DNA from: Segatella copri
Lineage (GTDB): Bacteria > Bacteroidota > Bacteroidia > Bacteroidales > Bacteroidaceae
Length of the DNA: 64,000 bases
Reading direction: 5' to 3'
Assembly: GCF_019249655.2 (NCBI RefSeq)
Contig: NZ_CP137557.1
Location: forward strand, 2,141,001-2,205,000
The notes beneath the pieces were generated by a model that saw nothing but the letters and a program-made list of their open reading frames with translations, did no database searches and was not told the DNA's origin. This document shows, piece by piece, positions 40,933 to 49,553 of the stretch. The position numbers were made by a program, and so were the translations under genes. The number at the start of each line of letters is the position of its first letter. The first letter of the stretch is position 1.

Positions 40933-42162
40933 ATGAAAGTTGAAAAATTCAAGGTGCTGCTCTACCTTAAAAAGAGCGGATTGGACAAGAACGGTAAGGC
41001 TCCCATCATGGGACGCATCACCCTTAACCGAACAATGGCGCAGTTCGGTTGCAAGTTGTCATGTACGCCAAAGTTATGGAATCCACGTGAGAGCAGACTT
41101 GACGGCAAGAGCAAGGAGGCTGTGGAAGTGAACGCCAAGATTGACAAGCTGTTGCTGGCAATAAACTCAGCCTACGAGTCACTTGTGGAGCGCAAGACGG
41201 ATTTTGACGCAAAGGCGATAAAGGATCTGTTTCAATGCAGTGCAGACACTCAGATGACCTTGTTGAAGCAGCTTGACGCCATCATTGCGGACATTGAGTC
41301 AAGAATCGGCATCGACTACAAGAAAGGCACGCTGCCAAACTACCAGTACACTCGCCTGACATTGGGATTGTTCGTCAAGAAGCGTTATGGAACTGACGAT
41401 GTGGCATTCGGTGAGCTTGACGAGCAGTTTATCCGTGAGTACATGGACTTTTGCTTGGACGAGAGAGGTCTTGCACTTGATACTGTCCGCCACTATCTCG
41501 CCATCTTGAAGAAGACCTGCCGAATAGCTTTCAAGGTAGGACACTCCGAGCGTTATCATTTCATGCACTTCAAGCTACCTCAAAAGAAAGAGAATCCACC
41601 AAAGGCATTGACACGTGAGGACTTCCTGAAAATTCGTGACCTCGAAATACCAGAGCGAAGAAAATCGTTGGCTTTGACCCGTGACCTTTTTCTTTTCGCT
41701 TGCTATACAGGCACGGCTTATGCCGATACTGTTTCTATCACGGAAGAAAACCTCTTTCGTGATGAGGAGGGTAGCCTTTGGCTGAAATACCACAGAAAGA
41801 AGAACAAGATGCTTGCACGTGTGAAGTTACTGCCAGAGGCGCTTGCCATGTTGGAGAAATACAAAGACCCGACAAGACCTACTCTTTTACCGCCACAGGA
41901 ATTTCGAGTGCTGAGAGGTAACATGAAAAGTCTCCGAGTACTATCTGGCATAAGTATGGATTTGGTCTATCATGTTGGACGGCACAGTTTCGCATCGCTC
42001 GTTACGCTCGAAGAAGGTGTTCCGATAGAGACTATCAGCAGAATGCTTGGTCACAACAACATTCAGACCACGCAAATCTATGCACGTGTCACTCCGAAAA
42101 AGCTATTTGAGGATATGGACAAGTTCATCGAAGCCAACAGGGACTTCAAGTTTGTCCTGTAA
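40933..42162 (+). CDS. Tyrosine recombinase 1 (bacteroidal, first Arg replaced)
   Basis: This 409-residue protein is a tyrosine integrase with an N-terminal Arm/SAM-like domain (Phage_int_SAM_5 type, 1-200) and a catalytic domain. In place of T-G-L-R it has C-Y-T-G-T-A-Y-A-D-T, so the first catalytic Arg is Ala, as in IntDOT-like enzymes. H-V-G-R-H-S-F-A (H-x-x-R) and LGHNNIQTTQIYARV (H, Y) are intact. Pairs with a second integrase 32 bp downstream; such tandem pairs are typical of bacteroidal mobilizable elements. Confidence 0.9.
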   Translation: MKVEKFKVLLYLKKSGLDKNGKAPIMGRITLNRTMAQFGCKLSCTPKLWNPRESRLDGKSKEAVEVNAKIDKLLLAINSAYESLVERKTDFDAKAIKDLFQCSADTQMTLLKQLDAIIADIESRIGIDYKKGTLPNYQYTRLTLGLFVKKRYGTDDVAFGELDEQFIREYMDFCLDERGLALDTVRHYLAILKKTCRIAFKVGHSERYHFMHFKLPQKKENPPKALTREDFLKIRDLEIPERRKSLALTRDLFLFACYTGTAYADTVSITEENLFRDEEGSLWLKYHRKKNKMLARVKLLPEALAMLEKYKDPTRPTLLPPQEFRVLRGNMKSLRVLSGISMDLVYHVGRHSFASLVTLEEGVPIETISRMLGHNNIQTTQIYARVTPKKLFEDMDKFIEANRDFKFVL

Positions 42163-42193
42163 TATTATCACAAAATAAGAAAGGAACATAACA

Positions 42194-43417
42194 ATGAGAA
42201 GTACATACAAGCAGTTTTATTATATCAACCGTGGCAGAGTAAAGGCAGACGGAACCACATCTATATTTTGCCGTATCACGATTGACGGCAAAGTGTCAGC
42301 CATAGCAACAGGTCTTTACTGTGCTCCCGAAGAATGGGACACGAAAAAAGGTGAAGCCAGGAATGCAAGAGTGAACGGACAACTGCAAGCGTTCAGACAA
42401 AGAATTGACGAAGCCTACGAGCAGGCAACAAAGGAAAAGGGCATCGTTACCGCCGAGATTCTGAAGAATGTTATTGTTGATGCAAATACTATCCCGATGA
42501 CATTGCTTGCCACTGGCGAGGAGGAGCGTGAACGCCTTAGGCTGCGCTCCATCCGTATTAACTCAACATCTTCTTATCGCCAATCTAAGACATCGCAGCT
42601 CAACTTGCGAGAGTTCATCGGGTTACGAGGAATGAATGACATTGCATTTGAAGATTTGACTGAGGAATTTGGCAAATCTTATAAGTTGTTCTTGATTGGC
42701 AAAGGATATAGTGCATCCAATACGAACCATAATCTTTGTTGGCTGCAACGCTTGGTTTATATCGCTGTTGACAGAGGTCTGCTGAAATTCAATCCATTGG
42801 AAGATGTCGGATATGAAAAGAAAGGCTCACCAAAACGTAGACATATATCCAGAAATGACTTGCTGCTCATTATGGAGACTCCTATGGAGGATAAGGCTTT
42901 GGAGTTGGCACGCAGAATGTTTGTTTTCTCCAGCCTTACAGGTTTGGCTTATGTCGATTTACGTAACCTGTATCCACACCATATCGGGATGACGGCAGAC
43001 GGTAGAAAATACATCCGTGAGAAAAGAGCAAAGACCAACAACGAAGCGTTCATTCCCTTGCATCCGATAGCTGAACAAATAATGTCGCTATACAATACAG
43101 CGGATGATAGCAAACCTGTTTTCCCTCTTTCTTCACGTGATTCCATGTGGTTTGAATTTCATTCACTCGGTGTGGCTTTGGGTATAAATGAGAACCTTAC
43201 CGCACACGTTGCAAGACATACATTCGGAGTAAACATGGTTACTTCGGGCATATCAATGGAAAGCATCGCCAAGATGATGGGGCATTCCAACCTGCGAAGC
43301 ACCCAGGTCTATGCCGTCATCACCGATGACAAGATATCCAAGGACATGGACAAGCTGATGCAGCGCAGAGAAACAAAAGAAACTGACCAGAATAAAAATA
43401 AGGAGGACGGGAAATGA
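42194..43417 (+). CDS. Tyrosine recombinase 2
   Basis: This 407-residue tyrosine recombinase, a distant paralogue of the upstream one, has S-L-T-G-L-A-Y-V-D-L (first Arg replaced by Ala), H-V-A-R-H-T-F and MGHSNLRSTQVYAVI. N-terminal half with F-Y-Y-I-N-R-G-R-V-K-A-D-G-T-T is the arm-binding domain. C-terminal tail is lysine-rich and ends at the ATGA overlap with the next gene. The pair probably acts together in integration and excision. Confidence 0.9.
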   Translation: MRSTYKQFYYINRGRVKADGTTSIFCRITIDGKVSAIATGLYCAPEEWDTKKGEARNARVNGQLQAFRQRIDEAYEQATKEKGIVTAEILKNVIVDANTIPMTLLATGEEERERLRLRSIRINSTSSYRQSKTSQLNLREFIGLRGMNDIAFEDLTEEFGKSYKLFLIGKGYSASNTNHNLCWLQRLVYIAVDRGLLKFNPLEDVGYEKKGSPKRRHISRNDLLLIMETPMEDKALELARRMFVFSSLTGLAYVDLRNLYPHHIGMTADGRKYIREKRAKTNNEAFIPLHPIAEQIMSLYNTADDSKPVFPLSSRDSMWFEFHSLGVALGINENLTAHVARHTFGVNMVTSGISMESIAKMMGHSNLRSTQVYAVITDDKISKDMDKLMQRRETKETDQNKNKEDGK

Positions 43418-43776
43418 ACAGAGGAGTTATAACTATCAGCGAGAGCGGAACGGTATCCATGCCGACCGATACTGTATGGATGACCATGCAGGAGATTGCC
43501 GACATGTATAATGTATTCGGCTACTATGTGCGCAAGGCTGTCAAGGCTGTATTCAAGGACGGCATTCTGAAAGAGCAGGGTGTACGCCGTCATGTCAGGA
43601 AGAACGACCGCATCAGCTATGATGTGTATAGCCTTGAACTCGTCATTGCGGTAGCCTTCCGTATTGACAGCATTGAGAGCAGAGCCTTTCGGGAGTTCAT
43701 CATGCAGTCCGTCATCGGCAAGCAGACAAGCCGCACTAAACTGGTCTGTATCTTTACAGAGAACGCAATGGCATAG
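43414..43776 (+). CDS. Small RhuM/antirepressor-like protein
   Basis: This 120-residue protein overlaps integrase 2 by 4 bp (ATGA), so translation is coupled. It has V-W-M-T-M-Q-E-I-A-D-M-Y-N-V (like V-W-L-T-Q-x-Q-x-A-x-L-F) and Y-S-L-E-L-V-I-A-V-A-F-R-I-D-S, resembling the N-terminal domain of RhuM proteins without the rest. It may be a small DNA-binding regulator of recombination. Unusual to find it as third gene in an integrase operon. Confidence 0.6.
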   Translation: MNRGVITISESGTVSMPTDTVWMTMQEIADMYNVFGYYVRKAVKAVFKDGILKEQGVRRHVRKNDRISYDVYSLELVIAVAFRIDSIESRAFREFIMQSVIGKQTSRTKLVCIFTENAMA

Positions 43777-44008
43777 AACAGCCATATAAAGCAACGTTCC
43801 TTGGAGGCTTTGCGCCTCCAGCCACTTGGGCGAACCACCGCAGTGTTTTAGCATGGTATTAGATTTTATACAGACCATACGGAGACCACTCGGCAAACAC
43901 GACCAACTCGGTATAGCCAATAAAACGAGGCGACAACCTATAACAGCCACACTCGGTAAGTTATACGTTGTCGCCTTGTTCATTTCACACACTCATCAAG
44001 GAATTCTC
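43777..44008. other. Short gene-free region after integrase operon
   Basis: GCGACAACCTATAAC and TTATACGTTGTCGC around 43932-43975 pair imperfectly and form the convergent terminator between the integrase operon and the HTH gene. Confidence 0.5.
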
Positions 44009-44317
44009 CTACACACCTTTCATTCTGTACGCCTCACGATAGTTAGCCATCAGAATCTTCTGAATGTCAGACTCGCGGTAGAGTATCTTTCCGCCAAGCT
44101 GGATATACGGGATGACACCGTTGTTTCGGTAGTCCTGCAGGGTTCTTCGGCTCAGTTGCAGCCTGGCACAAAGCTCCTTGTCCGTCATGAACCGCTCACC
44201 GCCAAGCATGGGGCGGTAGTTCATCACGGCACGTTCAAAATTGTCAACCATTCGGTTGAGGTGGTTCACGATGTGGTTCATCCACTCGCTGTTTCTTGTC
44301 ATTACTTCATTGCTCAT
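44009..44317 (-). CDS. Excisionase-like HTH protein 1
   Basis: This 102-residue protein has FMTDKELCARLQLSRRTLQDY followed by R-N-N-G-V-I-P-Y-I-Q-L-G-G-K-I-L-Y-R, a winged-helix HTH_17 (excisionase/MerR-like). The N-terminal ~40 residues are helical, as in bacteroidal Xis-type proteins. Located downstream of integrase genes and convergent with them. Likely directs excision with the second HTH gene at 44400. (The first motif is given as two overlapping pieces for brevity.). Confidence 0.85.
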   Translation of the reverse strand: MSNEVMTRNSEWMNHIVNHLNRMVDNFERAVMNYRPMLGGERFMTDKELCARLQLSRRTLQDYRNNGVIPYIQLGGKILYRESDIQKILMANYREAYRMKGV

Positions 44318-44399
44318 AGTTGTCTCGTTTTATTGTTGATACTTACGTTACTCGGTTTACTTGCTGCTTTGGATTAAGTGGCTGTTGTATATTGACAGC

Positions 44400-44711
44400 C
44401 TAACCTGTGCGCTTGCGAAAGCGCATGTCCTTTTTCTTGTCCTCCACTACTGCTACGATAGCCATCACGTCCTCCGGCTTGTAGTAGGTCTTGTGGCTGA
44501 TTTGCGTATAAGCCAAAGTTCCGTTGTCCCGAAGCGTCTGCACTGTCCGTGGGCAGATGTTGAGCGTCTGACACACGTCCTGCGTGTCGAGCCACTTGTT
44601 CATGGTCTTGTCCTCACTGCGCTCACGGATTCTGTCCATGCGCTTCACGAAGTTCTCCAACTGGGCATCAAGATAGTTGAATGCCTCTTCCTCGAATACG
44701 ATGAATCCCAT
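44400..44711 (-). CDS. Excisionase-like HTH protein 2
   Basis: This 103-residue protein has W-L-D-T-Q-D-V-C-Q-T-L-N-I-C-P-R-T-V-Q-T-L and D-N-G-T-L-A-Y-T-Q-I-S-H-K-T-Y-Y-K, again an HTH_17 winged helix, and a basic C-terminal end (KKKDMRFRKRTG). Upstream -7 box at 44791-44798 with CTTG at 44818-44821 (19-bp spacer). Probably transcribed with 44009-44317 as a two-gene excisionase operon similar to CTnDOT xis2c/xis2d-type genes. Confidence 0.85.
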   Translation of the reverse strand: MGFIVFEEEAFNYLDAQLENFVKRMDRIRERSEDKTMNKWLDTQDVCQTLNICPRTVQTLRDNGTLAYTQISHKTYYKPEDVMAIVAVVEDKKKDMRFRKRTG

Positions 44712-45108
44712 ACTTTTCTTTTTTCTAAGTTAATACTATGTTATATGTCGCAAAGCTCCACGCATATGCTGTGCTCCACGTTTGTGAGTGCAAAGATAAG
44801 GCACGGCAATCTAAAAACAAGCGTTTCCAATTTCTGTGGCAGTATGTTGCCGGGGTTTGCCGACTTCAACGCCAAAAACAACAAGAAAAACTTGCACGAC
44901 TGCAACGAATACATGAACAATGATGAGTTGAGAAATACGTTGAAGTTCTCACAACTATCTCGGTATGCAAATAAGCAAGCCACAACTAAATTGCCACGTT
45001 ACACCCAATCAGTTGCATGGCTGCACTCAGTACACTTACTTTGCACCCGACAATCGGTCAATGGTGCAAACCGTGACCACTATACCAACAATTTAAACAA
45101 TGTAAGTT
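44712..45108. other. Promoter region between xis operon and DUF3408
   Basis: Holds the xis promoter on the minus strand (TATCTTTG 44791-44798; spacer 19; CTTG 44818-44821). The plus-strand promoter of the DUF3408 gene is probably near 45040 (TTACTTTG), one base off consensus. No other gene supported. Confidence 0.5.
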
Positions 45109-45591
45109 ATGGCAAAAACAAAAGATGCAGTCTTGACTCCTGGGCAAAAGGAGCTGATGGAAAAAGAGTATTTGGATTTTGTTAAACCATCTACGTATGG
45201 CAACAAAGCCAATCCAAGTAGTTGTAATTCTCTCTATGATGATGTAGAGAACCCAGAGTTGAGAGCAATTGTAGAGAAAGTTGCTGCAACAACTCCCTAT
45301 AGTGAGGAAACATCAACGAACGAGGCTCAATCGCCACCGAATCCGCAGAAGCGCATCAGCGGCAAGCAGCGCAAGGCGACATTGGAGGAGTATCAGCAGA
45401 CCTTCCTCCAAGTTCCAAGGATTGACGACCGCAAGCCAGTCTTCGTCAGTTCCGATGTACGAGACCGTCTTGACCGTGTCGTCCGCATCCTCGGAGGAAG
45501 GCGCATGAGCGTATCGGGCATCATCGAGAACATCGTGCGCCACCACCTAAGCCTTTATGAAGAGGACTTCGAGGCTTGGCGCAAATTGTGA
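45109..45591 (+). CDS. DUF3408 protein (mobilization-associated)
   Basis: This 160-residue protein has an acidic, disordered N-terminal half. Its C-terminal half, V-F-V-S-S-D-V-R-D-R-L-D-R-V-V-R-I-L-G-G and V-S-G-I-I-E-N-I-V-R-H-H-L, is the DUF3408 ribbon-helix-helix-like domain. DUF3408 proteins are found just before mob genes in bacteroidal elements and probably bind oriT or regulate mob. The oriT candidate follows at once (45602-45741). Confidence 0.85.
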   Translation: MAKTKDAVLTPGQKELMEKEYLDFVKPSTYGNKANPSSCNSLYDDVENPELRAIVEKVAATTPYSEETSTNEAQSPPNPQKRISGKQRKATLEEYQQTFLQVPRIDDRKPVFVSSDVRDRLDRVVRILGGRRMSVSGIIENIVRHHLSLYEEDFEAWRKL

Positions 45592-45601
45592 GAATTAAGG
45601 T

Positions 45602-45741
45602 CTGCGACCTTGGACGTGGATAGCTGAAAGGCTGTAGTTCCAACTAACGTGTTCTGAGAGGGAGCGAGGTTATGTTTTGGGAACCCCAAAACGCCTCGCT
45701 CCACCATGAGGGCGGAGATTTTTTGCTCCCGACGGTCGCAG
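45602..45741. other. Candidate oriT with nested inverted repeats
   Basis: CTGCGACC (45602-45609) and GGTCGCAG (45734-45741) are perfect inverted arms. Between them GGAGCGAGG (45661-45669) pairs with CCTCGCTCC (45694-45702) around a second stem GTTTTGGG/CCCAAAAC. It lies between DUF3408 and mobC, the expected oriT position. Nick site not identified. A terminator role for the inner hairpin is the alternative. Confidence 0.6.
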
Positions 45742-45775
45742 AAAGTGAGTGTACCAACTATAAACAGTGTATCGA

Positions 45776-46189
45776 ATGACAAACGTACAGGAACAAGACA
45801 AGAGAAAGGGCGGAAGACCGCCCACAGGCAGGGTTCGCAAGCTGTCGAAGTCTGTCACGGTGAAGTTCTCGAAGCCAAGCTACGAGGCACTGAGGCTGAG
45901 GGCGAGAAAAGCCAACCGCAAGTTGGCGGAGTACATCCGTGAGTCCGCCTTGAACGGCGAGGTGGTCAGTGGACACAACACTGAGACGATAGCCATCGCC
46001 AAGAATCTCATTGGCATGGCGAACAATCTCAACCAACTTACCAAGCTGTCGCATCAGAGAGGTTTCCACGAAACCCATGTATATGTGGTGGACTTGTTGA
46101 GAAGATTGAAAGCAATCCTTGGCGAGTATCGCCAAGCAAGTTATAAACCGAAGCCAAGCAGTATGGGCAGAAAGGAGGATACACCATGA
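45776..46189 (+). CDS. MobC-type mobilization protein
   Basis: This ~137-residue protein has S-V-T-V-K-F-S-K-P-S-Y-E-A-L-R-L-R-A (ribbon-helix-helix) and a helical C-terminal part with A-K-N-L-I-G-M-A-N-N-L-N-Q-L-T-K-L, both hallmarks of MobC accessory proteins. MobC binds oriT and helps the relaxase open the strands. ATG at 45776 chosen over an upstream GTG. Ends by overlapping the relaxase start (ATGA). Confidence 0.88.
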   Translation: MTNVQEQDKRKGGRPPTGRVRKLSKSVTVKFSKPSYEALRLRARKANRKLAEYIRESALNGEVVSGHNTETIAIAKNLIGMANNLNQLTKLSHQRGFHETHVYVVDLLRRLKAILGEYRQASYKPKPSSMGRKEDTP

Positions 46190-47136
46190 TAGGCAAGCTA
46201 AAGAAAGGCAGCTCATTTGGTGGTTGCATCCGCTATGTTACAGGCAAGGACGAGGCGAAAATCATCGCCTCGGATGGTGTGTTACTCGGCACGAATGCCG
46301 AGATAACGCAAAGTTTCGAGCTACAAAGGCAACTAAATCCAATGATTAAGAAGCCTGTAGGGCACATAGCTTTGAGCTTCAAGCCCGGGGACAAGCCACG
46401 TTTGACGGATGAATTCATGGCTAAGATAGCCCTTGAATACATGCAGATGATGGGCATCACCGATACCCAATTCATCATCGTAAGGCATCACAACACAGAC
46501 AATCCACATTGTCATATCGTGTATAACCGCATCAACAATGAGAGCAAACTCTTATCAGACAGGAATGATTACAGGTGTAATGAGCAAGTGACCAAGGCTC
46601 TTAAATCCAAGTATGGATTTACCTACGGAACGGACAAGAGCAATACTAATACTCGCAAGTTACGCAATGCTGAGCGTGCCAAATATGAGATTCACAATGC
46701 TGTTAAGGACGCATTGAAAATGGCAGATAGTTGGGAAAAGCTCAGAAGCGAACTTGCAAAACGAGGTGTTCGCTTGGAGCTTGTCTATAAGGACAAGGAG
46801 AGAACCAAGGTACAAGGCATCCGATTCTGCAAGGACGGATATAGTTTCAAGGGTACGCAGATTTGCAGAGAATGCAGCTTTGGCAAACTGAATGCGAGAT
46901 TAGAGGGAACGGAGAACCTTTTATCAGCAAGAGCCAAATCTGCTCAGCAATACGAGCAAGGCAATAACAAGAACAACCAGGAGCCATCCATATCGGAGAG
47001 CAGTCAAGACCCTTGGGACGGTATTTCTTCCATAGGACTTTTTGCTCCTGCCAACGCTCAGACCTTTGAGTCTTTCCCAGAGGATGAATCAGTCAAGAAG
47101 AAAAAGAAGAAACGCAGAAGAGGCTTTAGCCTTTGA
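46186..47136 (+). CDS. MobA/MobB relaxase (MOBP-like)
   Basis: This 316-residue relaxase starts MIGKLKKGSSFGGCIRYVTG. The 3-H metal motif is visible as VRHHNTDNPHCHIVYNR near residues 99-115. The likely nucleophile is an early Tyr (Y17). It nicks oriT and stays bound to the 5' end for transfer by a conjugative helper element, since no type IV secretion genes are in the element. The C-terminal region is serine-rich and lysine-rich (KKKKKKRRRGFSL). Overlaps mobC by 4 bp. Confidence 0.9.
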   Translation: MIGKLKKGSSFGGCIRYVTGKDEAKIIASDGVLLGTNAEITQSFELQRQLNPMIKKPVGHIALSFKPGDKPRLTDEFMAKIALEYMQMMGITDTQFIIVRHHNTDNPHCHIVYNRINNESKLLSDRNDYRCNEQVTKALKSKYGFTYGTDKSNTNTRKLRNAERAKYEIHNAVKDALKMADSWEKLRSELAKRGVRLELVYKDKERTKVQGIRFCKDGYSFKGTQICRECSFGKLNARLEGTENLLSARAKSAQQYEQGNNKNNQEPSISESSQDPWDGISSIGLFAPANAQTFESFPEDESVKKKKKKRRRGFSL

Positions 47137-47924
47137 TGCAAGTTACAAACCATTCAAACAACAAAAGAAATATGAAGGAAGAACTATTGGAAGCCATCTA
47201 CGGCACAGTTGAGAGATTGGAGCAGAAAGTCGATGAACTTTCTGCCTCACCAAAGAATACAGAGGCGGAAAGCACTCCAGTCTCTGTAAGTGTTAATATA
47301 AGCAAGCTTGAAAAAGCAATCCTTGCTATGGCTGTAAAAGAAGGGGAGTCTATTGACAAATTGGCAAGATTAAGAGAGGCTATCTGCATCTTTACCGACC
47401 TTACCAAGAAAGAAGCAAGTAACGGAGAACAGCGAAGCAAACTCTTGTTTGATGCAATTAATCAGGTGAAACAAGAGCTGAATGCCACATCAAAAAATGT
47501 GCAGGACAAACTTCACGCAATGGGTAATACACCTCTGAAGAAAGTTGTGACTCATCGCTTCGAGCCAACTTCAAAGTATGTTCTTCTTTTCATTGGTGGC
47601 TTGGCTCTATCTCTTGTTCTCTCCATTTGGGGCAATCTCACCCAATGGCGAGAGCGCCAAGATTGGGAGGAGGCAGATTTGAAGTATCGGGCTTTGAAGA
47701 TGGTGCTTCCATCCGACGACCCCAATGTTCGATACATCGAAAAGAATTTTTCTGTATGCCCAAATAAAGAAGTTATTGAGAAAGTGAGAACTCGTGTAAA
47801 TATTTACGAGAACTCAATTCGCTACCATAACGAAATGATACAGATGGCAGCAATTAAAGATAGCATTGCTAATAGCCTATTTAAAGAGGCGAATGAAATT
47901 AAAAAGAAAATTAATCAGAAATAA
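47136..47924 (+). CDS. Membrane-anchored mobilization accessory protein
   Basis: This ~262-residue protein has an N-terminal coiled-coil (L-E-A-I-Y-G-T-V-E-R-L-E-Q-K-V-D-E-L), a central transmembrane helix V-L-L-F-I-G-G-L-A-L-S-L-V-L-S-I-W (~residues 147-163) and a helical C-terminal tail. Such coiled-coil/TM proteins often follow mob relaxases in bacteroidal elements and may link the relaxosome to the membrane. The start overlaps the relaxase stop (TGATG). A second in-frame ATG at 47172 is also possible. Confidence 0.7.
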   Translation: MQVTNHSNNKRNMKEELLEAIYGTVERLEQKVDELSASPKNTEAESTPVSVSVNISKLEKAILAMAVKEGESIDKLARLREAICIFTDLTKKEASNGEQRSKLLFDAINQVKQELNATSKNVQDKLHAMGNTPLKKVVTHRFEPTSKYVLLFIGGLALSLVLSIWGNLTQWRERQDWEEADLKYRALKMVLPSDDPNVRYIEKNFSVCPNKEVIEKVRTRVNIYENSIRYHNEMIQMAAIKDSIANSLFKEANEIKKKINQK

Positions 47925-47942
47925 TAGACAACGACCATCTGG

Positions 47943-48050
47943 CACAAGCGCATTCTTCGCTTTGATAAAGTAAAGACGAACGGTCTCCGTATCGTGTTTG
48001 ATAGTGCAAGAACTTGTCCATGCATCAGCAACATAGCAGAATACTGACTT
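47943..48050 (+). pseudogene. C-terminal remnant of a secreted sugar-active enzyme
   Basis: The plus-strand frame W-H-K-R-I-L-R-F-D-K-V-K-T-N-G-L-R-I-V-F-D and a stop recalls the C-terminal strand of F5/8-type or similar beta-sandwich domains. No upstream gene remains. Low certainty. Confidence 0.3.
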
Positions 48051-48120
48051 TTCATTAACTCTCTCGTGTCCGTGATGCCACTTGCTTGACATTGCGGACT
48101 CTTTTTCTTTTATGGTAGCT

Positions 48121-48567
48121 ATGAAGAGGAAATTGATAATTATAGCAGTTTTGGTTATCTCACTTGTTGCATCTTATATCTTATGTGAAACGAAACAAAA
48201 TGATGCCGATATTGATCCTGTTAAAGTCGAAGAATATACGGCAGACTTAGAAAACAGTGTTGACTTGGATTCCATTGCAGGAACATATTGCGGTGTATTG
48301 CCTCCTAATGTTGAAACAATACTCACGTTAAATGCTGATGGCACCTATCGTTTGAAGCAGAAATCTGCAAACGATTCGGATAGCTGCGAAGTATTGAACG
48401 GAATCTTCAAAGTGCTTGACGGCAGTATTCTGATGCTTGAACATCCGTCAAGTGGTGACAATATATTTTATAAGGTGAAGAATGACAGCAGCATTATTCT
48501 GATAGACTCGTTTGGGAATGAACCAAGTGCGAAGAAAGCGAAATTGTATGTACTTAAGAGGATCTAA
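48121..48567 (+). CDS. NlpE-like membrane-anchored protein
   Basis: This ~148-residue protein has an N-terminal hydrophobic segment (I-I-I-A-V-L-V-I-S-L-V-A-S-Y-I-L-C). The C may be a lipobox or simply end the helix. The mature part has SIAGTYCGVLPPNVETILTL, like the NlpE N-terminal domain (G-x-Y-x-G-x-L-P-C-A-D). The C-A-D copper-binding part is P-N-V here. Role unknown; could sense surface contact as NlpE does. ATG at 48121 chosen. Terminator at 48581. Confidence 0.55.
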   Translation: MKRKLIIIAVLVISLVASYILCETKQNDADIDPVKVEEYTADLENSVDLDSIAGTYCGVLPPNVETILTLNADGTYRLKQKSANDSDSCEVLNGIFKVLDGSILMLEHPSSGDNIFYKVKNDSSIILIDSFGNEPSAKKAKLYVLKRI

Positions 48568-48580
48568 ATATATATATAAT

Positions 48581-48612
48581 AAAATCCGTGGATTTTATTT
48601 CCACGGATTTTA
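48581..48612 (+). terminator. Intrinsic terminator AAAATCCGTGGA
   Basis: AAAATCCGTGG (48581-48591) and CCACGGATTTT (48602-48612) pair perfectly with a short TTTATTT loop. Lies between convergent transcripts, so useful on both strands. Confidence 0.85.
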
Positions 48613-48629
48613 TTGATTGTCGTAACTAA

Positions 48630-48875
48630 TTAATACTTCACGTTATTTTCTGGATGGTCGGGATAGCTGATACCCGTCAGACGGTGGTAGTCGTAGGTAT
48701 AGGCAATCATCTTGCCTTTCTCCGCCATGTTCGCCGTCTGCTTGGTGAGCACGCTGCCGAGCGGGTCATAGGTAAAAGGAGGCGTCACGTTGCCCTCGGT
48801 GTCCGTCACCCTCACGAGACGTTGGATACCGTCGTACTCGAATGTGGTGGTAATCTCACCATCCGGGGCCACTAT
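48630..48875 (-). pseudogene. Displaced RHS core fragment
   Basis: The minus-strand frame starts with P-D-G-E-I-T-T-T-F-E-Y-D-G-I-Q-R-L-V-R-V and ends P-D-H-P-E-N-N-V-K-Y-stop. It is ~85% identical to the matching part of the 3032-aa RHS protein, but lacks its 22-residue MGDRRTEVNHPASG-type repeat. It is a partial second copy of the YD-repeat core lying directly downstream of the immunity candidate. Probably left by recombination that swapped tips. Confidence 0.8.
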
Positions 48876-48932
48876 GCTGGATGAACTTTGTGAATTACCT
48901 ATGTCACAATATGACTTGGCAAGAAACAAGTC

Positions 48933-49544
48933 TTATTTGGTTTCATATATGAATTCTATTGTTTCATAGTGTTTCCTATATTCTTTTTTTAATTTTACGA
49001 CCCTATTATTCTTATCATAAGTAAAGACACATGTATATGAAATAATGACGTCAGACATGTTTGGCTTATATGTATAACTATATTGAGTAATAAGACAATC
49101 CCTGACTATAATTTCAATACTTAACACATAGTCAACACTGGCATCAAGATATGTGTAATACTTATTGATATTTTGTATAGAAATCTTTTTTTGTTCCCCT
49201 ATTGGCTTTGTAAATGACAAGATTTCGCTTGGGTCATAACTTGATAAAATATCAGCAATAACACATGCATCCTTATATATGACCTCGGGATATTTTAGCT
49301 TTATTCCATAATCTGTTAGGCTATTAGATTGATTTAAAAATATCTTTTGACGCGTTTTGTCATCTGTGGACAATTTAATCAATCTACCCTTTTTATTATA
49401 TACCCCGATTTTTTTCCCGTGTAGAAATAAACTTCTCTCTAACTTATAACCATTACTTAAAATGTTTACAACAGTCTGTGATTTCAATTCCAAACTGTTT
49501 AGAATTGAAATCACAGAAAGTATTAATATCGCACAAAATCTCAT
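48933..49544 (-). CDS. Candidate immunity protein (secreted) for the RHS tip
   Basis: This 203-residue protein has a signal peptide (MRFCAILILSVISILNSLEL, cleavage around residue 22-24) without a lipobox, so it is probably periplasmic. No known domain. It begins 9 bp after the RHS gene, the usual place for an immunity gene. It is AT-rich in codon use compared with the RHS gene, as tip/immunity cassettes often are. It contains a V-Y-N-K-K-G-R-L-I-K-L segment. A periplasmic inhibitor fits a peptidoglycan-cutting toxin. Inferred, not shown. Confidence 0.55.
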   Translation of the reverse strand: MRFCAILILSVISILNSLELKSQTVVNILSNGYKLERSLFLHGKKIGVYNKKGRLIKLSTDDKTRQKIFLNQSNSLTDYGIKLKYPEVIYKDACVIADILSSYDPSEILSFTKPIGEQKKISIQNINKYYTYLDASVDYVLSIEIIVRDCLITQYSYTYKPNMSDVIISYTCVFTYDKNNRVVKLKKEYRKHYETIEFIYETK

Positions 49545-49553
49545 TACTAATTT

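Noticed and set aside
44361..45185. 274-codon plus-strand frame across the xis genes
   Set aside because: It overlaps both HTH genes and the promoter region and contains no domain.
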